NCBI GenBank assembly: GCA_026545225.1
Contig: CM048850.1
Coordinates: 24,850,297-24,914,296 of the forward strand
From: Cornus controversa
Taxonomy: Eukaryota; Streptophyta; Magnoliopsida; Cornales; Cornaceae
DNA: 64,000 nt
Direction: 5' to 3'
Position numbers and translations under genes: made by a program. This document shows, in pieces, positions 11,975 to 20,959 of this stretch; position 1 is the stretch's first letter; each line of letters starts with the position of its first letter. Below the pieces are notes generated by a model that saw only the letters and a list, made by a program, of their open reading frames with translations, ran no database searches and had not been told where the DNA came from.

Positions 11975-12754
11975 ATGGCGAGGGTGAAGAACGCCGCCGG
12001 TTCTGTTCGCGATGTGCCCGGGCGAGCCTTCCGGTCTCAGAGGTTCCACCCGGAGCAGATTTTTGACTTAGCCGCTTTTGAGGCGCGTCCTGACACCGCG
12101 TGGACTGTTGCCGAGCTCAGGAGGCGTCGCCTCGACCGGATATGTGTGCCTCCTACTGACGTGGCACACGAGCGCTTAGTGCAGGTCTTCTATGAGCGCA
12201 TGACCTACTCCTACACAGCGCCGGATACACTAGAGACGGTCGTGGGCACCGTCACGATCACGATTACGCTGAGCCGGATTGCGCATATGCTCGGCATCCC
12301 TCACCAGCAGCCACCGGACATGGTTGGCCCGGGCGGTCAACCACTTTACAGTGCCGCACTCCCAGCAGACACGACGCTGTTCTCGATCGTGATGGACATG
12401 GTGGAGGCGGATGAGGGCGAGCCAGCAGAGGCTGAGTCAGAGGACGAGGAGATGGAGGAGGAGGAGATGGATGTCGCTGCAGAGCGGCATGATATCTTAG
12501 CGACGGGCTATTCCTGCCTGGCGGCTGACGTAGAGCGGCTCCAGCAGGGTTTTGACGAGCACGTCCAGGAGACGCAGAGTCAGTTGGCAGGTATTCGGAC
12601 AGACATTTCTTCTCTGGCACAGGGCCAGAGAGCGATCTTAGACGAGTTTCGAGCCTTCCGGCAGGAGCTGCAGTTCCTGTTCGCAGGTCGAGCCTCTACC
12701 TCCACTTCTGCTCCCACCGAGCCACCACCACCACCACCACCCGCCCTCGAGTAG
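11975..12754 (+). CDS. Element A env-like / putative plant transposon protein ORF
   Basis: I place the start at the first ATG (MARVKNAAG). The frame is open upstream to 11945 but without an ATG, so the protein is 259 aa. The first ~130 residues resemble the 'putative plant transposon protein' domain found in the extra ORF of Athila-type elements (RFHPEQIFDLAAFEAR, then PTDVAHERLVQVFYERM, then SRIAHMLGIP). An acidic Glu-rich segment follows (about 160-180), then a coiled-coil-like segment (VERLQQGFDEHVQETQSQL...) and a polyproline end. I see no signal peptide or membrane segment, so calling it an envelope protein would be positional only. The GC content is clearly higher than in the surrounding element. 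The function of this protein family is not known. Confidence 0.7.
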   Translation: MARVKNAAGSVRDVPGRAFRSQRFHPEQIFDLAAFEARPDTAWTVAELRRRRLDRICVPPTDVAHERLVQVFYERMTYSYTAPDTLETVVGTVTITITLSRIAHMLGIPHQQPPDMVGPGGQPLYSAALPADTTLFSIVMDMVEADEGEPAEAESEDEEMEEEEMDVAAERHDILATGYSCLAADVERLQQGFDEHVQETQSQLAGIRTDISSLAQGQRAILDEFRAFRQELQFLFAGRASTSTSAPTEPPPPPPPALE

Positions 12755-13044
12755 CTGCATTTTATTCATCTTTTTTGCTTTATTTTCTGTATTTTTCTTT
12801 CTTTATTTTTGATAGGCCATGTTGGCCATGTTTAGTTTCTTTTTGAGTATTCCACCTGCATGTACACTTTGTACTGAAACTCATTTTCATTTATATGGAA
12901 TACATTTATATTTTCTTTTATGCCATATGTTATCTTTACTGTGTTTATTTTTGCTTCCCGTCAATCTATCTGTTCTCTATACTTTGACTATGTATGTAGT
13001 ACCACTTGTCTAATTGTTATATGCGATTCAGTTGATGATTTCCG

Positions 13045-13112
13045 TTTATTACCGCCTGGTTTTAATTCCCAATACTGTTGAGATTGCTTCAACACAGTAT
13101 GGCGGTAATAAA
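13045..13112. other. Long hairpin in the 3' non-coding part of element A
   Basis: TTTATTACCGCC (13045-13056) is perfectly complementary to GGCGGTAATAAA (13101-13112). Inside, ATACTGTTGA pairs with TCAACACAGTAT apart from a 2-base bulge. The result is a two-part stem of about 22 pairs in RNA. Confidence 0.65.
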
Positions 13113-13422
13113 GAAAGGTAGCCCCTTTGCGTGCTATACGTTAGCGTGCCTGGATAGTCAATATCTTGTCGCATAGACCTCTTAGACAATTGGGAAACAC
13201 CAGTTCAGACCCTTAGATATACAGTGATATTGGCATTATCTGTTTGTGTATAATTCTTTCATTATGTTCTATTTATCTACTTTTTGTTCCTTTTAATGCT
13301 CGTGGTATCCAGTTGGTGTTCTGTGCAGGTTTTCCTTATTTACAAGATGACCGCTGCTGTGGAATACCATTTTTCTCGCATTCTGCCATCCCGGTACCTT
13401 CTTTCCTTGTTCTTCTTGTCCA

Positions 13423-13459
13423 AACATTGAGGACAATGTTGCAGATAAGTTTGGGGGTG
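13423..13459 (+). other. Hairpin plus internal polypurine tract of element A
   Basis: AACATTG-AGGA-CAATGTT forms a perfect 7-bp stem with a 4-base loop. Six bases later AAGTTTGGGGGTG repeats the polypurine tract found at the 3' LTR. The same hairpin-plus-tract occurs in element B at 37812-37848 (minus strand), so it is a conserved family feature and could act as a second plus-strand priming site. Confidence 0.65.
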
Positions 13460-14532
13460 CGGTATGCTATACCACTTGCATACGCATGTAATGTTCGGTC
13501 ATTATTTTGAGTGTCATTGTAGAGCAGAGTTTTTTTTTTTTCTTCTTCTTTTTGACATTTTTACATGCTTGCCATGATGTCTTGCTTTTTAAAGGAAGTC
13601 ATTTGAATAAATGTCCGAGGTAAATGCAGCAGGTAGTTAAGAACTTTAACATTGTAAATACCCGCACTTTTGCAAGCTTTATAGTAGGCTAGAATGGTCT
13701 ACATTTTTGTCCAAATTCGAGCACGTACAGTTCTTGCCCTAAATTTGTCCTTAACCGCACAAATTCGCACACATGCATTTTAAATTGTGGGGTATAAGTC
13801 TGAGGGAGAATTTTTGAAAATTTCTGTTTTTATCTGAACAACTTAAAGAATAAGTTCTTCTGGTTGTTGTAAAAAAAAAAAAAAGAAATAAAAAGAGAAA
13901 AATATGCAATAAGCCTTCTCACTCAATAAACCGGATTTCTATGCCTCAAAGCAGGGAATATTCGCGTATAAGTGTGTAAGGTTGAGCAATAATAAGCGGG
14001 TGGCTTGCTTACGCTCATCGCCTTGTAAGCTCGGTCATTAAGTCTGAGGGGTGCTTCTTCACCTAATGCCCTAAAATCAATTGGTTTTTGGGCTTGCAAG
14101 AAAGCAAAAAGAGCTAAGCATTGCACGGTCATCCGCACATGAGCAATCATGAATGTTTTGTGATAATGAACAGCCGAGTCAAGCATTTTCAATGAGTTTT
14201 TCTCTTAAAAACATATTTGTTCGTTTTCTTCTCCAAATATGACAAAAGCCACATGTTAGAATGCATGTTCACTTTTCAAAGAGGATTTTGGGATTGGAAT
14301 TGTTATATTTGTTCGGGCTGGCCATTATGTGGGGACTGTCGTTCATTTATAGCTTGTGAAAGTCCATTTTTGCTAATGACCACATAGTTCTGTAATACTT
14401 GTTGCATTTGCCAAATGTGAAATGAACGAATGAGCGCCCTTTATCTAGTTGATGACTGAGCATGATTAAACTTTTATATAAGATAGTTGATTTCATTTTT
14501 GTAATATTATATTGCTAAGGGACTAGCAATAT

Positions 14533-14547
14533 GTAAGTTTGGGGGTG
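14533..14547 (+). other. 3' polypurine tract of element A
   Basis: GTAAGTTTGGGGGTG directly precedes the TG of the 3' LTR, as expected for plus-strand DNA priming. Confidence 0.85.
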
Positions 14548-15965
14548 TGATAAGTGTTCAATTTTATGCATTCGAACCCTCTTTATTGCATACGTTAGTT
14601 CCGTTTTTGCGTTTACCGAGATATGTTTACGGTATTTTTGTGTTTTTGATGTTTTACAGGTATTTGAGTAAATGGAGCAAAGTTGGAAGCTTTCTGCAGT
14701 CAAGAGAAGAAATCAGAAAATGCAGCCAAGACATCTCGATCAATCGAGATGTTGATTTCGATTAATCGAAATCTCGATTGATCGAGATCTCATTTCGATT
14801 GATCGAAATCTCGATCAATCGAGATTCAATCTCGATCAATCGAGATTCTACAGAGCCCACTTGGCCACTTGCTCACCTGCTCTCCCACTTGCAACAAAAT
14901 CCCCCTTTTTGCACGACTTAGGGGGATTGTCTGACTTGAACAAGACTTTTGGGGGCCTTCTTGATACAAGAGATATATATAATGATATATATATATATAT
15001 GGTGGGCCCCAAGGTGAAAAAAGAAGCCCAAAAAGCACCAAAAGCCACATATCTCATATATCTCTCAAGACACATTAGAATATCGGAGGAGAGACCTTCG
15101 GGAGAGGAAGAGGAGAGCTGAACCAGACCAAGAAGCTTCATTCTCTTCATCAATGGAAGGGTGCAAGGCAACCATGAGCAACTAACTCTTCTACTAGGGT
15201 GTTGGTTTCAACCCCTAGCCATGTAAACTTGTTCATCTTTGTAGCTCTTGGGATTTGTAATTAAATGTTGATTATTTAGCCTAGTGATTATGTACACAAA
15301 TACATCTCTTTTATATATTCATTTGATTTGGAATTTATTCTTGTCTTAGAGTAGATTTTGTCACTTGAATGCACAACATTTGCATATTCCACAAGAAGTG
15401 CAAATGATGGCTAGATAATGGTGTTTAAATGAATATGTGATGTTAGTTTGTATAGACCATGCCAAGACAAGGTAGTTTGGATGCATGTAGTGTTCACTTA
15501 GAGAGTAGAGTAAGTAGGTAGTTAGTTAGGTTGAAGAGCTATGCTTGTTGAAGATGGATTATGATAGGTTAGCACACACATTGATCTTTTGATATGTCAT
15601 TGAGGTCACAAGCCTAATGACATTGTTAGGCATTTAATTAATGAATCCCATGCTTGCTACACTTATGAACATGTGAATGGTTAGTGGTGGAACCCAACCC
15701 TAGTTCTCTCTCCCAACTTTACTCTTTAATTTTATTGTCATTTCATTTATGCAATAGTTTTTAAACACAAAACCAAAAAATCTGTTTTTAGAATTAAAGT
15801 AGAATTAATCTTCCTTTAAGACAATTGCGACTAGTCCTCGTGGGATCGATATCCTCTATATAGAACCTTATCTACAAAGATTCGTGCTCTTGCGAGTGGT
15901 TAAATTATATTTTGATAAAAAGGAAAAAATTAAGCTTACAATATAATTTAGTTCCGACCACATCA
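14548..15965 (+). repeat. Element A 3' LTR
   Basis: This 1418-bp copy of the 5' LTR has the palindrome cluster at 14733-14848 in its more regular form. It ends CCGACCACATCA and is followed by the CAACT duplication. Confidence 0.95.
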
Positions 15966-15970
15966 CAACT
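15966..15970. repeat. Target-site duplication of element A, right copy (CAACT)
   Basis: This matches 6275-6279 exactly. LINE sequence resumes beyond it. Confidence 0.93.
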
Positions 15971-17013
15971 GTTGCTCAGGTCTTATGTTGTGTTTGCATT
16001 AGGTGAGTTTGGTTCAAAGGGGACATTGGGTTGGGTAAAGACTGGAGGATTGGAGCAGAAATTAAGGGAAGAACAAAGTTATAAAGGTTGGTTGGGCGAA
16101 TTGGGTAAGTTAAAAGTGAGACTTTTTGGGTTAGAACTTATGGAGCTTGTTTGAAAACTAAAATTGTGATCATTGCATGTCAGGATTCTTGCAGGGATGT
16201 TAGAAGGTTTGGTATGAGGTTTGATAGGTGAGTTGATGAATTTTTTGAATTTTGTAACCTACTGGGAAAGGGGGAGAACCCGAGCTTCGCCGGATTCATC
16301 AATGGGGGAAGAGCCTCTGTGCTTCATGAGCTCCATACTCAATCTTTCATTTTGTCTGTTAGTCTCCTTTAGTTTCTCCTCCATATCAGAAATCTATCTT
16401 TTGAGTTTACACATTGTAAACTGCATCTTATTCTATTTGGTACCTGATTCACTCAACATATGTTGGAGTCATGCTACATGCTCAATAAGATCTGCTTTAT
16501 CACCTTCAACAATCGAATTTTCAACTCCAATGGGTAGAACTAAGATTTTAGGTTCAGGCTCATTAGAATAAGGCTCAGGTGATGTATTTCCATTTAAGGA
16601 AGGAGGTGGAAGATTTGTGGTAAGAGGTCTGTCATGGGTAGATGAAGGTAACAAGGTGGATTTTGAAAGGCAATCAAACTAGTTAGTCTTGTTTTTAAGA
16701 GGTGTAGAACCATTAATGCCTTTTAGTGATAGCTTGATTCTAAGGGGTTTATTTGAAAGGGGTATTGGTTTTTGCAGGGTAGAGGATGGTTTGGCCTTCA
16801 AGGATGGTGGTTGAGATTTTTTCAAAGTTGAGGAGGGTGGTTTTGCCTTCAGGGCAGGTTGGTGATATGAACAGGAAGACGGATGTCTAGATGGTATGCA
16901 GGCCAACAAAGTGGTGCATTGCTTGTTTGTAGGTCTGGAGGAAGAATGTAGAGGGATAATGAGAGGGGGATGAAGAAGAGGAGGAGGGGGAGGAGGAGGA
17001 GCATTAGGTACTC
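15971..17013 (-). pseudogene. LINE ORF1 N-terminal part and 5' UTR
   Basis: This is the LINE sequence displaced by element A. Minus-strand open pieces at 16679-16909 and 16469-16654 are Pro/Ser/Lys-rich (PPSSTLKKSQPPSLKAKPSS), a common character of plant L1 ORF1 N-termini before the DUF4283 domain. A CT-rich leader (minus strand, about 16930-17010) would be the 5' UTR. A stop near 16679 and frame changes break the ORF. Confidence 0.6.
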
Positions 17014-17023
17014 TTTTGTTGTT
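17014..17023. repeat. Candidate LINE target-site duplication, 5' side
   Basis: TTTTGTTGTT is identical to 778-787. A near copy (CTTTTGTTGTAAC) also lies 30 bp further on, which weakens the assignment slightly. Confidence 0.5.
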
Positions 17024-18820
17024 ACATAAGCATTAACATAGCCATCTTTTGTTGTAACTACAAGCATTTTATATTGGTTAATATTTTGGATGACATATAA
17101 GCAAGTATATATTTGGGTATGTATAAAAGTACATACTTAAATATACATATATACAATCTATATAAATTAGTATTATATTCATGTGTAATTGTGTATATAT
17201 ATGTTTATATCTATTTAGATGATTGTCTTTTAGGCAAGGATCGAGCCAGCCAAGGCTTAGCGGGGCTTGTGCCCCCCTAGGCTGGATGCTTAACTCATAT
17301 ATATACATAATTTTTTTACTTTTATGGATGTAAGGTTTTGAAAATTTAGAAAATCCCCCCCCCCCCCCTCCTAAAATTTCTACTTTTTAAAATTCTTTCT
17401 AATTTCTCGTTTCCTCTCTTTTTCACTCTTTTTCTTCTTCTTCAATTTTTTTTTGATTCCTTTTAAAATAGCTAACATTTCCCTTCTTGAATTAAATCCT
17501 TCCCCATGTAGTTGGAAAAAAAGGTTTGGTTGTTGTTCCTGAATCAAATCCTTATTTTTTTCCCCCAAATTATCTCATTTTTCTTTTCTTCTTCTTCTTC
17601 TTCTTTTATTTAATTTTTCCCCTCTTCTTAAAATATCGTCTTGCACTCATGTATAATGTATGTGCAATAACAATTTTTATCTCTTCTTTTTTTTTTTTTC
17701 TTTTCTTCTTTAAATTTATTAGTGCAATTTTATGAATTTCATGCCTGTATTTTGTGTTTCGGATTTTTCTCCACTGTAGAAATGAGAATGCTAAGGTGGG
17801 TGATTAGAGTGACTAAAAGAGATACGGTCCCTAATGATATGTTGGATTTGTTTTTCTATCAAGTACATTGCAATGAAATCATGGCTCCATCCTTGCATTT
17901 GGGCATATGTTTTTTTATTGTAATTGCAGGGAAAGAATGAAGGAGAAAAATTCATAAGTCATTTTTTTGACTTTTTAAGCTATTCTTGTTTTTTTAAAAG
18001 ATTGTGTAAAACGTTTTATATCCCACCAAACATTGAAAAATGTTTTCAATAATAAAAAAAAAAATTCAAAAAATATTTTATGTCAAAAAATAAGGGAGCC
18101 AAAAAAGAAAAGATATACAATGGAAAGACTTTCTTTATTTACCGATTTAAAAAAAATCACTTCTGAAATTAGTGAAATAATTATAATCTTGCTAGGAAAA
18201 ATTTGCTAAAACACATTAATATTTTTGAAAGTTTTACCCATCTCTCCCTCTCTCAAATCTTTATTTTTCTCTTCAAAGGTGCTATGTTTACTTGTAAAAT
18301 TCACATGTGCAATAGTAGTCAAAAAAATAATTTACTATTCTTTAAAAATCTTTTGTTAAGATGCAATGTCAACACATTTTATGGGGCACACTACTATTTC
18401 ACGTTAGAAATAAGATAAATTAAAGTCATAGGAAATAAACTATATGTTTATAACACTGATAATTAAAATTTCTGGATTTTTAAAAAGTCAATCGGTGCTA
18501 ATGTGAATCCAATTAAAATACTATAAGAATAGTAGTTGCATGGACGTGTCAAAGTTTAGCCACACACAACTGGAAATGATTGTATCCACAGTTGCAGAAT
18601 TAGACTCGTTTGATGTTCTGACTTTTTCTAATCGTGTTTGACTTTTAAGTTTCGGTGGCTGGGGTTAAACGTGTTGATCTAAAATTTGTTGTATTTTTCT
18701 GACAAAGAAACGTGTACCCAATCAAACATGGAGAAACTTGCTGATTTCAACGGGACACAACTAGGCTGATCCTTCCATAAGGCCAGTTTGTTTTGATGCA
18801 ATTGAGATTACGAGGAAGGC
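17024..18820. other. AT-rich unassigned stretch
   Basis: There is no gene here that I can support. It contains TA-rich runs (17105-17215), a short GC-rich patch (17236-17284) resembling transposon debris, a C run (17356-17368) and T- or A-rich tracts (17400-17720, 18050-18065). Confidence 0.6.
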
Positions 18821-18821
18821 T

Positions 18822-19573
18822 TCGTTTGGTTAGATGGAATCAGGTGGAAAAGAAAGAAAACGTTAAATTGTTTTGGAAGTATGGATTGCACTGTGAGGAA
18901 CGTTTCGTTTGGTTAGCTAGAATCAGATAGAAAAGAAAGAAAACGTTAAATTCTTTTGGAAGTTTGGTTGTGCGAAAAAAAAAAATTCTAAAAAAATTGG
19001 ATTCCCATAACTGCATATTTTCTTTCAAAATGTTTAGCGCACAAAACACGCGAAAATAATATTTTCATGAAATGAACATCTTCTTGTTTTACATTCCTAT
19101 TTTATTCAACATATTCCTACTATTTAAGTTGCTTATCTTTATTTATGTACAATTTCCTCCCTTCTAGATGCACATATTTTTCATGTGATAATTCTTTTTT
19201 TTTTGAAAAATGTATCTAGATTTTACTAGTACTTATATGGTATTAAAAAAAATGGTACATTCATAAATTCTCTAAAATAGTGCATCTATTCTATTTTTAC
19301 ACTGTGAAAGGATATTCATGTGATATAATAATAATTTTTATTTTACTATTTCATATAATATAATATAATAAGGGCAATTTAGGCAAGTTTAAATATTTTC
19401 TACTAACTTTCATGCTTTCCAAACTATAAAATAATATTTTCCTATAATTTTCTTGAAAAAAATTTTATGTTAATCAATTGCGTGGTAGAAAATTAATTTT
19501 CTTTAATTCAGTTCACTTTTTTCTTCTCTTTTTTTCATTTCTTTTCTACTTGATTTTATCTAACCAAACGATA
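18822..19573. mobile_element. Inverted-repeat MITE-like element
   Basis: The left end CTTCGTTTGGTTAGATGGAA pairs with the right end TTTTATCTAACCAAACGAT, with purine-rich arms (AGAAAAGAAAGAAAAC) on the left and pyrimidine-rich arms on the right. The left arm is duplicated: a second copy starts at about 18903, 81 bp later. No ORF is present. I could not define a clean target-site duplication, so the superfamily is unknown. Confidence 0.55.
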
Positions 19574-19746
19574 ACCAAACGAGAATGACTATCTTAAATT
19601 AGCCGTTAGTGCTACAGTATGTAAACGTAGTGACCTTTGACCCGACTATGTTTTACCTAAGGCTAAGTACAATGGAAAAGAAAAGAAAAGAAAAAAAAAT
19701 AATATTAGTTATGAAAATAAAAGATAGTATTAATCACTTAATATAT

Positions 19747-20092
19747 TTGTTTGGTTGATTAATAAAGAAAAAGAAAGGAAATGGTAGTTAAATGTTTGAA
19801 AAAAAAAACTAATTTACAGTATTTACTACTATATCCTTTTATATTTAAAAGATAAATTTTATCTTTAATTAAAATAAGAGCAAATTTGGTATTAACAAAT
19901 TTTCATTAAAAATGCTAGCGTTTTCTTTCATTTCTTCTCATTTTTGAAAGGATAACAAAATTTACTCTGTGCTTTAGGCTATTCCTTCAAAACCATACAT
20001 TCTCTTTATTTTTCTTCCAAAATTTTATATCAAACACAAAAAATACAAGCGTCCAATACCTTTCTTTTCTTTTCTTTTCTTGTCAACCAAAC
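19747..20092. mobile_element. Second inverted-repeat MITE-like element
   Basis: TTGTTTGGTTGATTAATAAA with AAAGAAAGG at the left is mirrored at the right by CCTTTCTTTTCTTTTC and CTTGTCAACCAAACTGG. It is non-coding and AT-rich between. It shares the GTTTGGTT core with the element at 18822 but not the rest of the arms. Confidence 0.5.
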
Positions 20093-20739
20093 TGGACATT
20101 AATCTTCTTAAGATGAATGGAAAAGAAAGAAAAGAACTCTCTTTCTCTCCTCACTAATTTGTTTTAAAGAATTGGTTTGGGAATGATAGAAAAAAAAAAT
20201 TAGAATTTCAAATTTTTTTTTTTTTCTAGTTGATACACAAACACCCACTCCAAAGAATTTCAAATATTTATCAACTGAATATAGTTGTAATTTATAATCA
20301 CTTGTAGTTGTTTGAAATAATTTTTGTAATTCAATTAAACAAAATGCAACTTTTAATTATCATAAAAAAAGTGAAAAAATAAAAGAAAATAAGTACTTGA
20401 TGTAGTTAGTTAAGAATCATTTACTTGAATCAAACTTATATAGTTATATATATACATTCACATTTCATGACATATATTTATATTACATTTAAACTCGGTA
20501 CAATGAGATAAAAAAATTTAATATAATGATCAAAAGTGATTAAAAAATTAATTTTCTAAATCAAAATGTCTTTTCTTATTTACAATTTAAAATAACTCAA
20601 TCAAACGATTACCATTTAGAATGCATTATATTATAGTACCGTGGCCATATACTAGTATCGTTATATGTATACATTGGCGTTTCATTTTATATATATATAA
20701 ACCAAGTGCTAAATACAGCTGTGTTTCGATTAAAGACAA
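20093..20739. other. AT-rich region upstream of the tRNA gene
   Basis: There is no gene or defined repeat. A TATATATATATA run lies about 50 bp upstream of the tRNA, which is common before plant tRNA genes. Confidence 0.5.
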
Positions 20740-20812
20740 GCGCCTGTAGCTCAGTGGATAGAGCGTCTGTTTCCTAAGCAGAAAGTCGTAGGTTCGACCC
20801 CTACCTGGCGCG
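20740..20812 (+). tRNA. tRNA-Arg (anticodon CCT)
   Basis: This is a 73-nt cloverleaf without intron. The acceptor stem GCGCCTG pairs with CTGGCGC with one U-U mismatch at 6:67; discriminator G. The D-arm is TAGCTCAGTGGATAGAGC, which includes box A. The anticodon loop is TTCCTAA, reading AGG codons. The T-arm GTAGG-TTCGACC-CCTAC includes box B. All stems except the single mismatch are intact, so it looks functional. Confidence 0.96.
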
Positions 20813-20824
20813 ATTAAACAATGA

Positions 20825-20830
20825 TTTTTT
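20825..20830 (+). terminator. RNA polymerase III terminator of the tRNA gene
   Basis: A run of six T residues lies 12 bases after the tRNA. Confidence 0.75.
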
Positions 20831-20959
20831 ACCCTTGAAATAAAAAAAGTCTAAGTTATGTAACTAAAGTTTGAACGAGATCTAGTGGAATAAAAAACTA
20901 AACAAACGTGAACTAGTTTGCCAAGAAAATTAAGAAAAATCTTGGTGGGTCAATTTTTT

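Larger units (their letters stand above)
12755..14532 (+). other. Element A 3' non-coding region
   Basis: About 1.8 kb separates the env-like ORF from the 3' polypurine tract. It holds no recognisable ORF. It has the two hairpins listed separately, a T-rich start, and an A-rich run at 13871-13904. Confidence 0.7.
6280..15965 (+). mobile_element. Element A: Athila-like LTR retrotransposon with pol core deleted
   Basis: This is a complete insertion with two 1418-bp LTRs (TG...CA), a tRNA-Asp primer-binding site, gag, protease, an env-like ORF, and a polypurine tract before the right LTR. The family assignment rests on gag style, the protease motif DLGASVNLLP, the tRNA-Asp primer and the env-like ORF. 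Reverse transcriptase, RNase H and the integrase core are absent. The LTRs differ at only about 13 positions by eye (about 0.9%), so the element moved recently, presumably using enzymes supplied by a full-length relative. It is inserted in LINE ORF1. Confidence 0.92.
788..17013 (-). mobile_element. Plant L1-type LINE, decayed, split by LTR element A
   Basis: A minus-strand non-LTR retrotransposon reads from about 17013 down to a poly-A tail (poly-T on the plus strand at about 790-798). In order it shows an ORF1 with a DUF4283-like domain and zinc knuckle, then an ORF2 with endonuclease (GDFNAI), reverse transcriptase (GLRQGDPLSP, FADD) and a C-terminal zinc domain (zf-RVT). Removing the 9691 bp of element A plus one TSD copy leaves about 6.5 kb, a normal size for plant L1. 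Several frameshifts and stops interrupt both ORFs, so it is dead. The 5' limit rests only on the candidate 10-bp TSD. Confidence 0.85.

Noticed and set aside
12264..12620. 118-codon minus-strand ORF over the env-like gene
   Set aside because: It is a shadow of a GC-rich coding region on the plus strand, Pro/Arg-rich with no motif.
11975..12754. Calling the env-like ORF a true envelope glycoprotein
   Set aside because: There is no signal peptide, transmembrane segment or cysteine/glycosylation pattern; the resemblance is to a plant transposon domain.
17230..17290. GC-rich patch as a conserved RNA or gene
   Set aside because: It is short, has no ORF or fold of note, and resembles widespread transposon debris.
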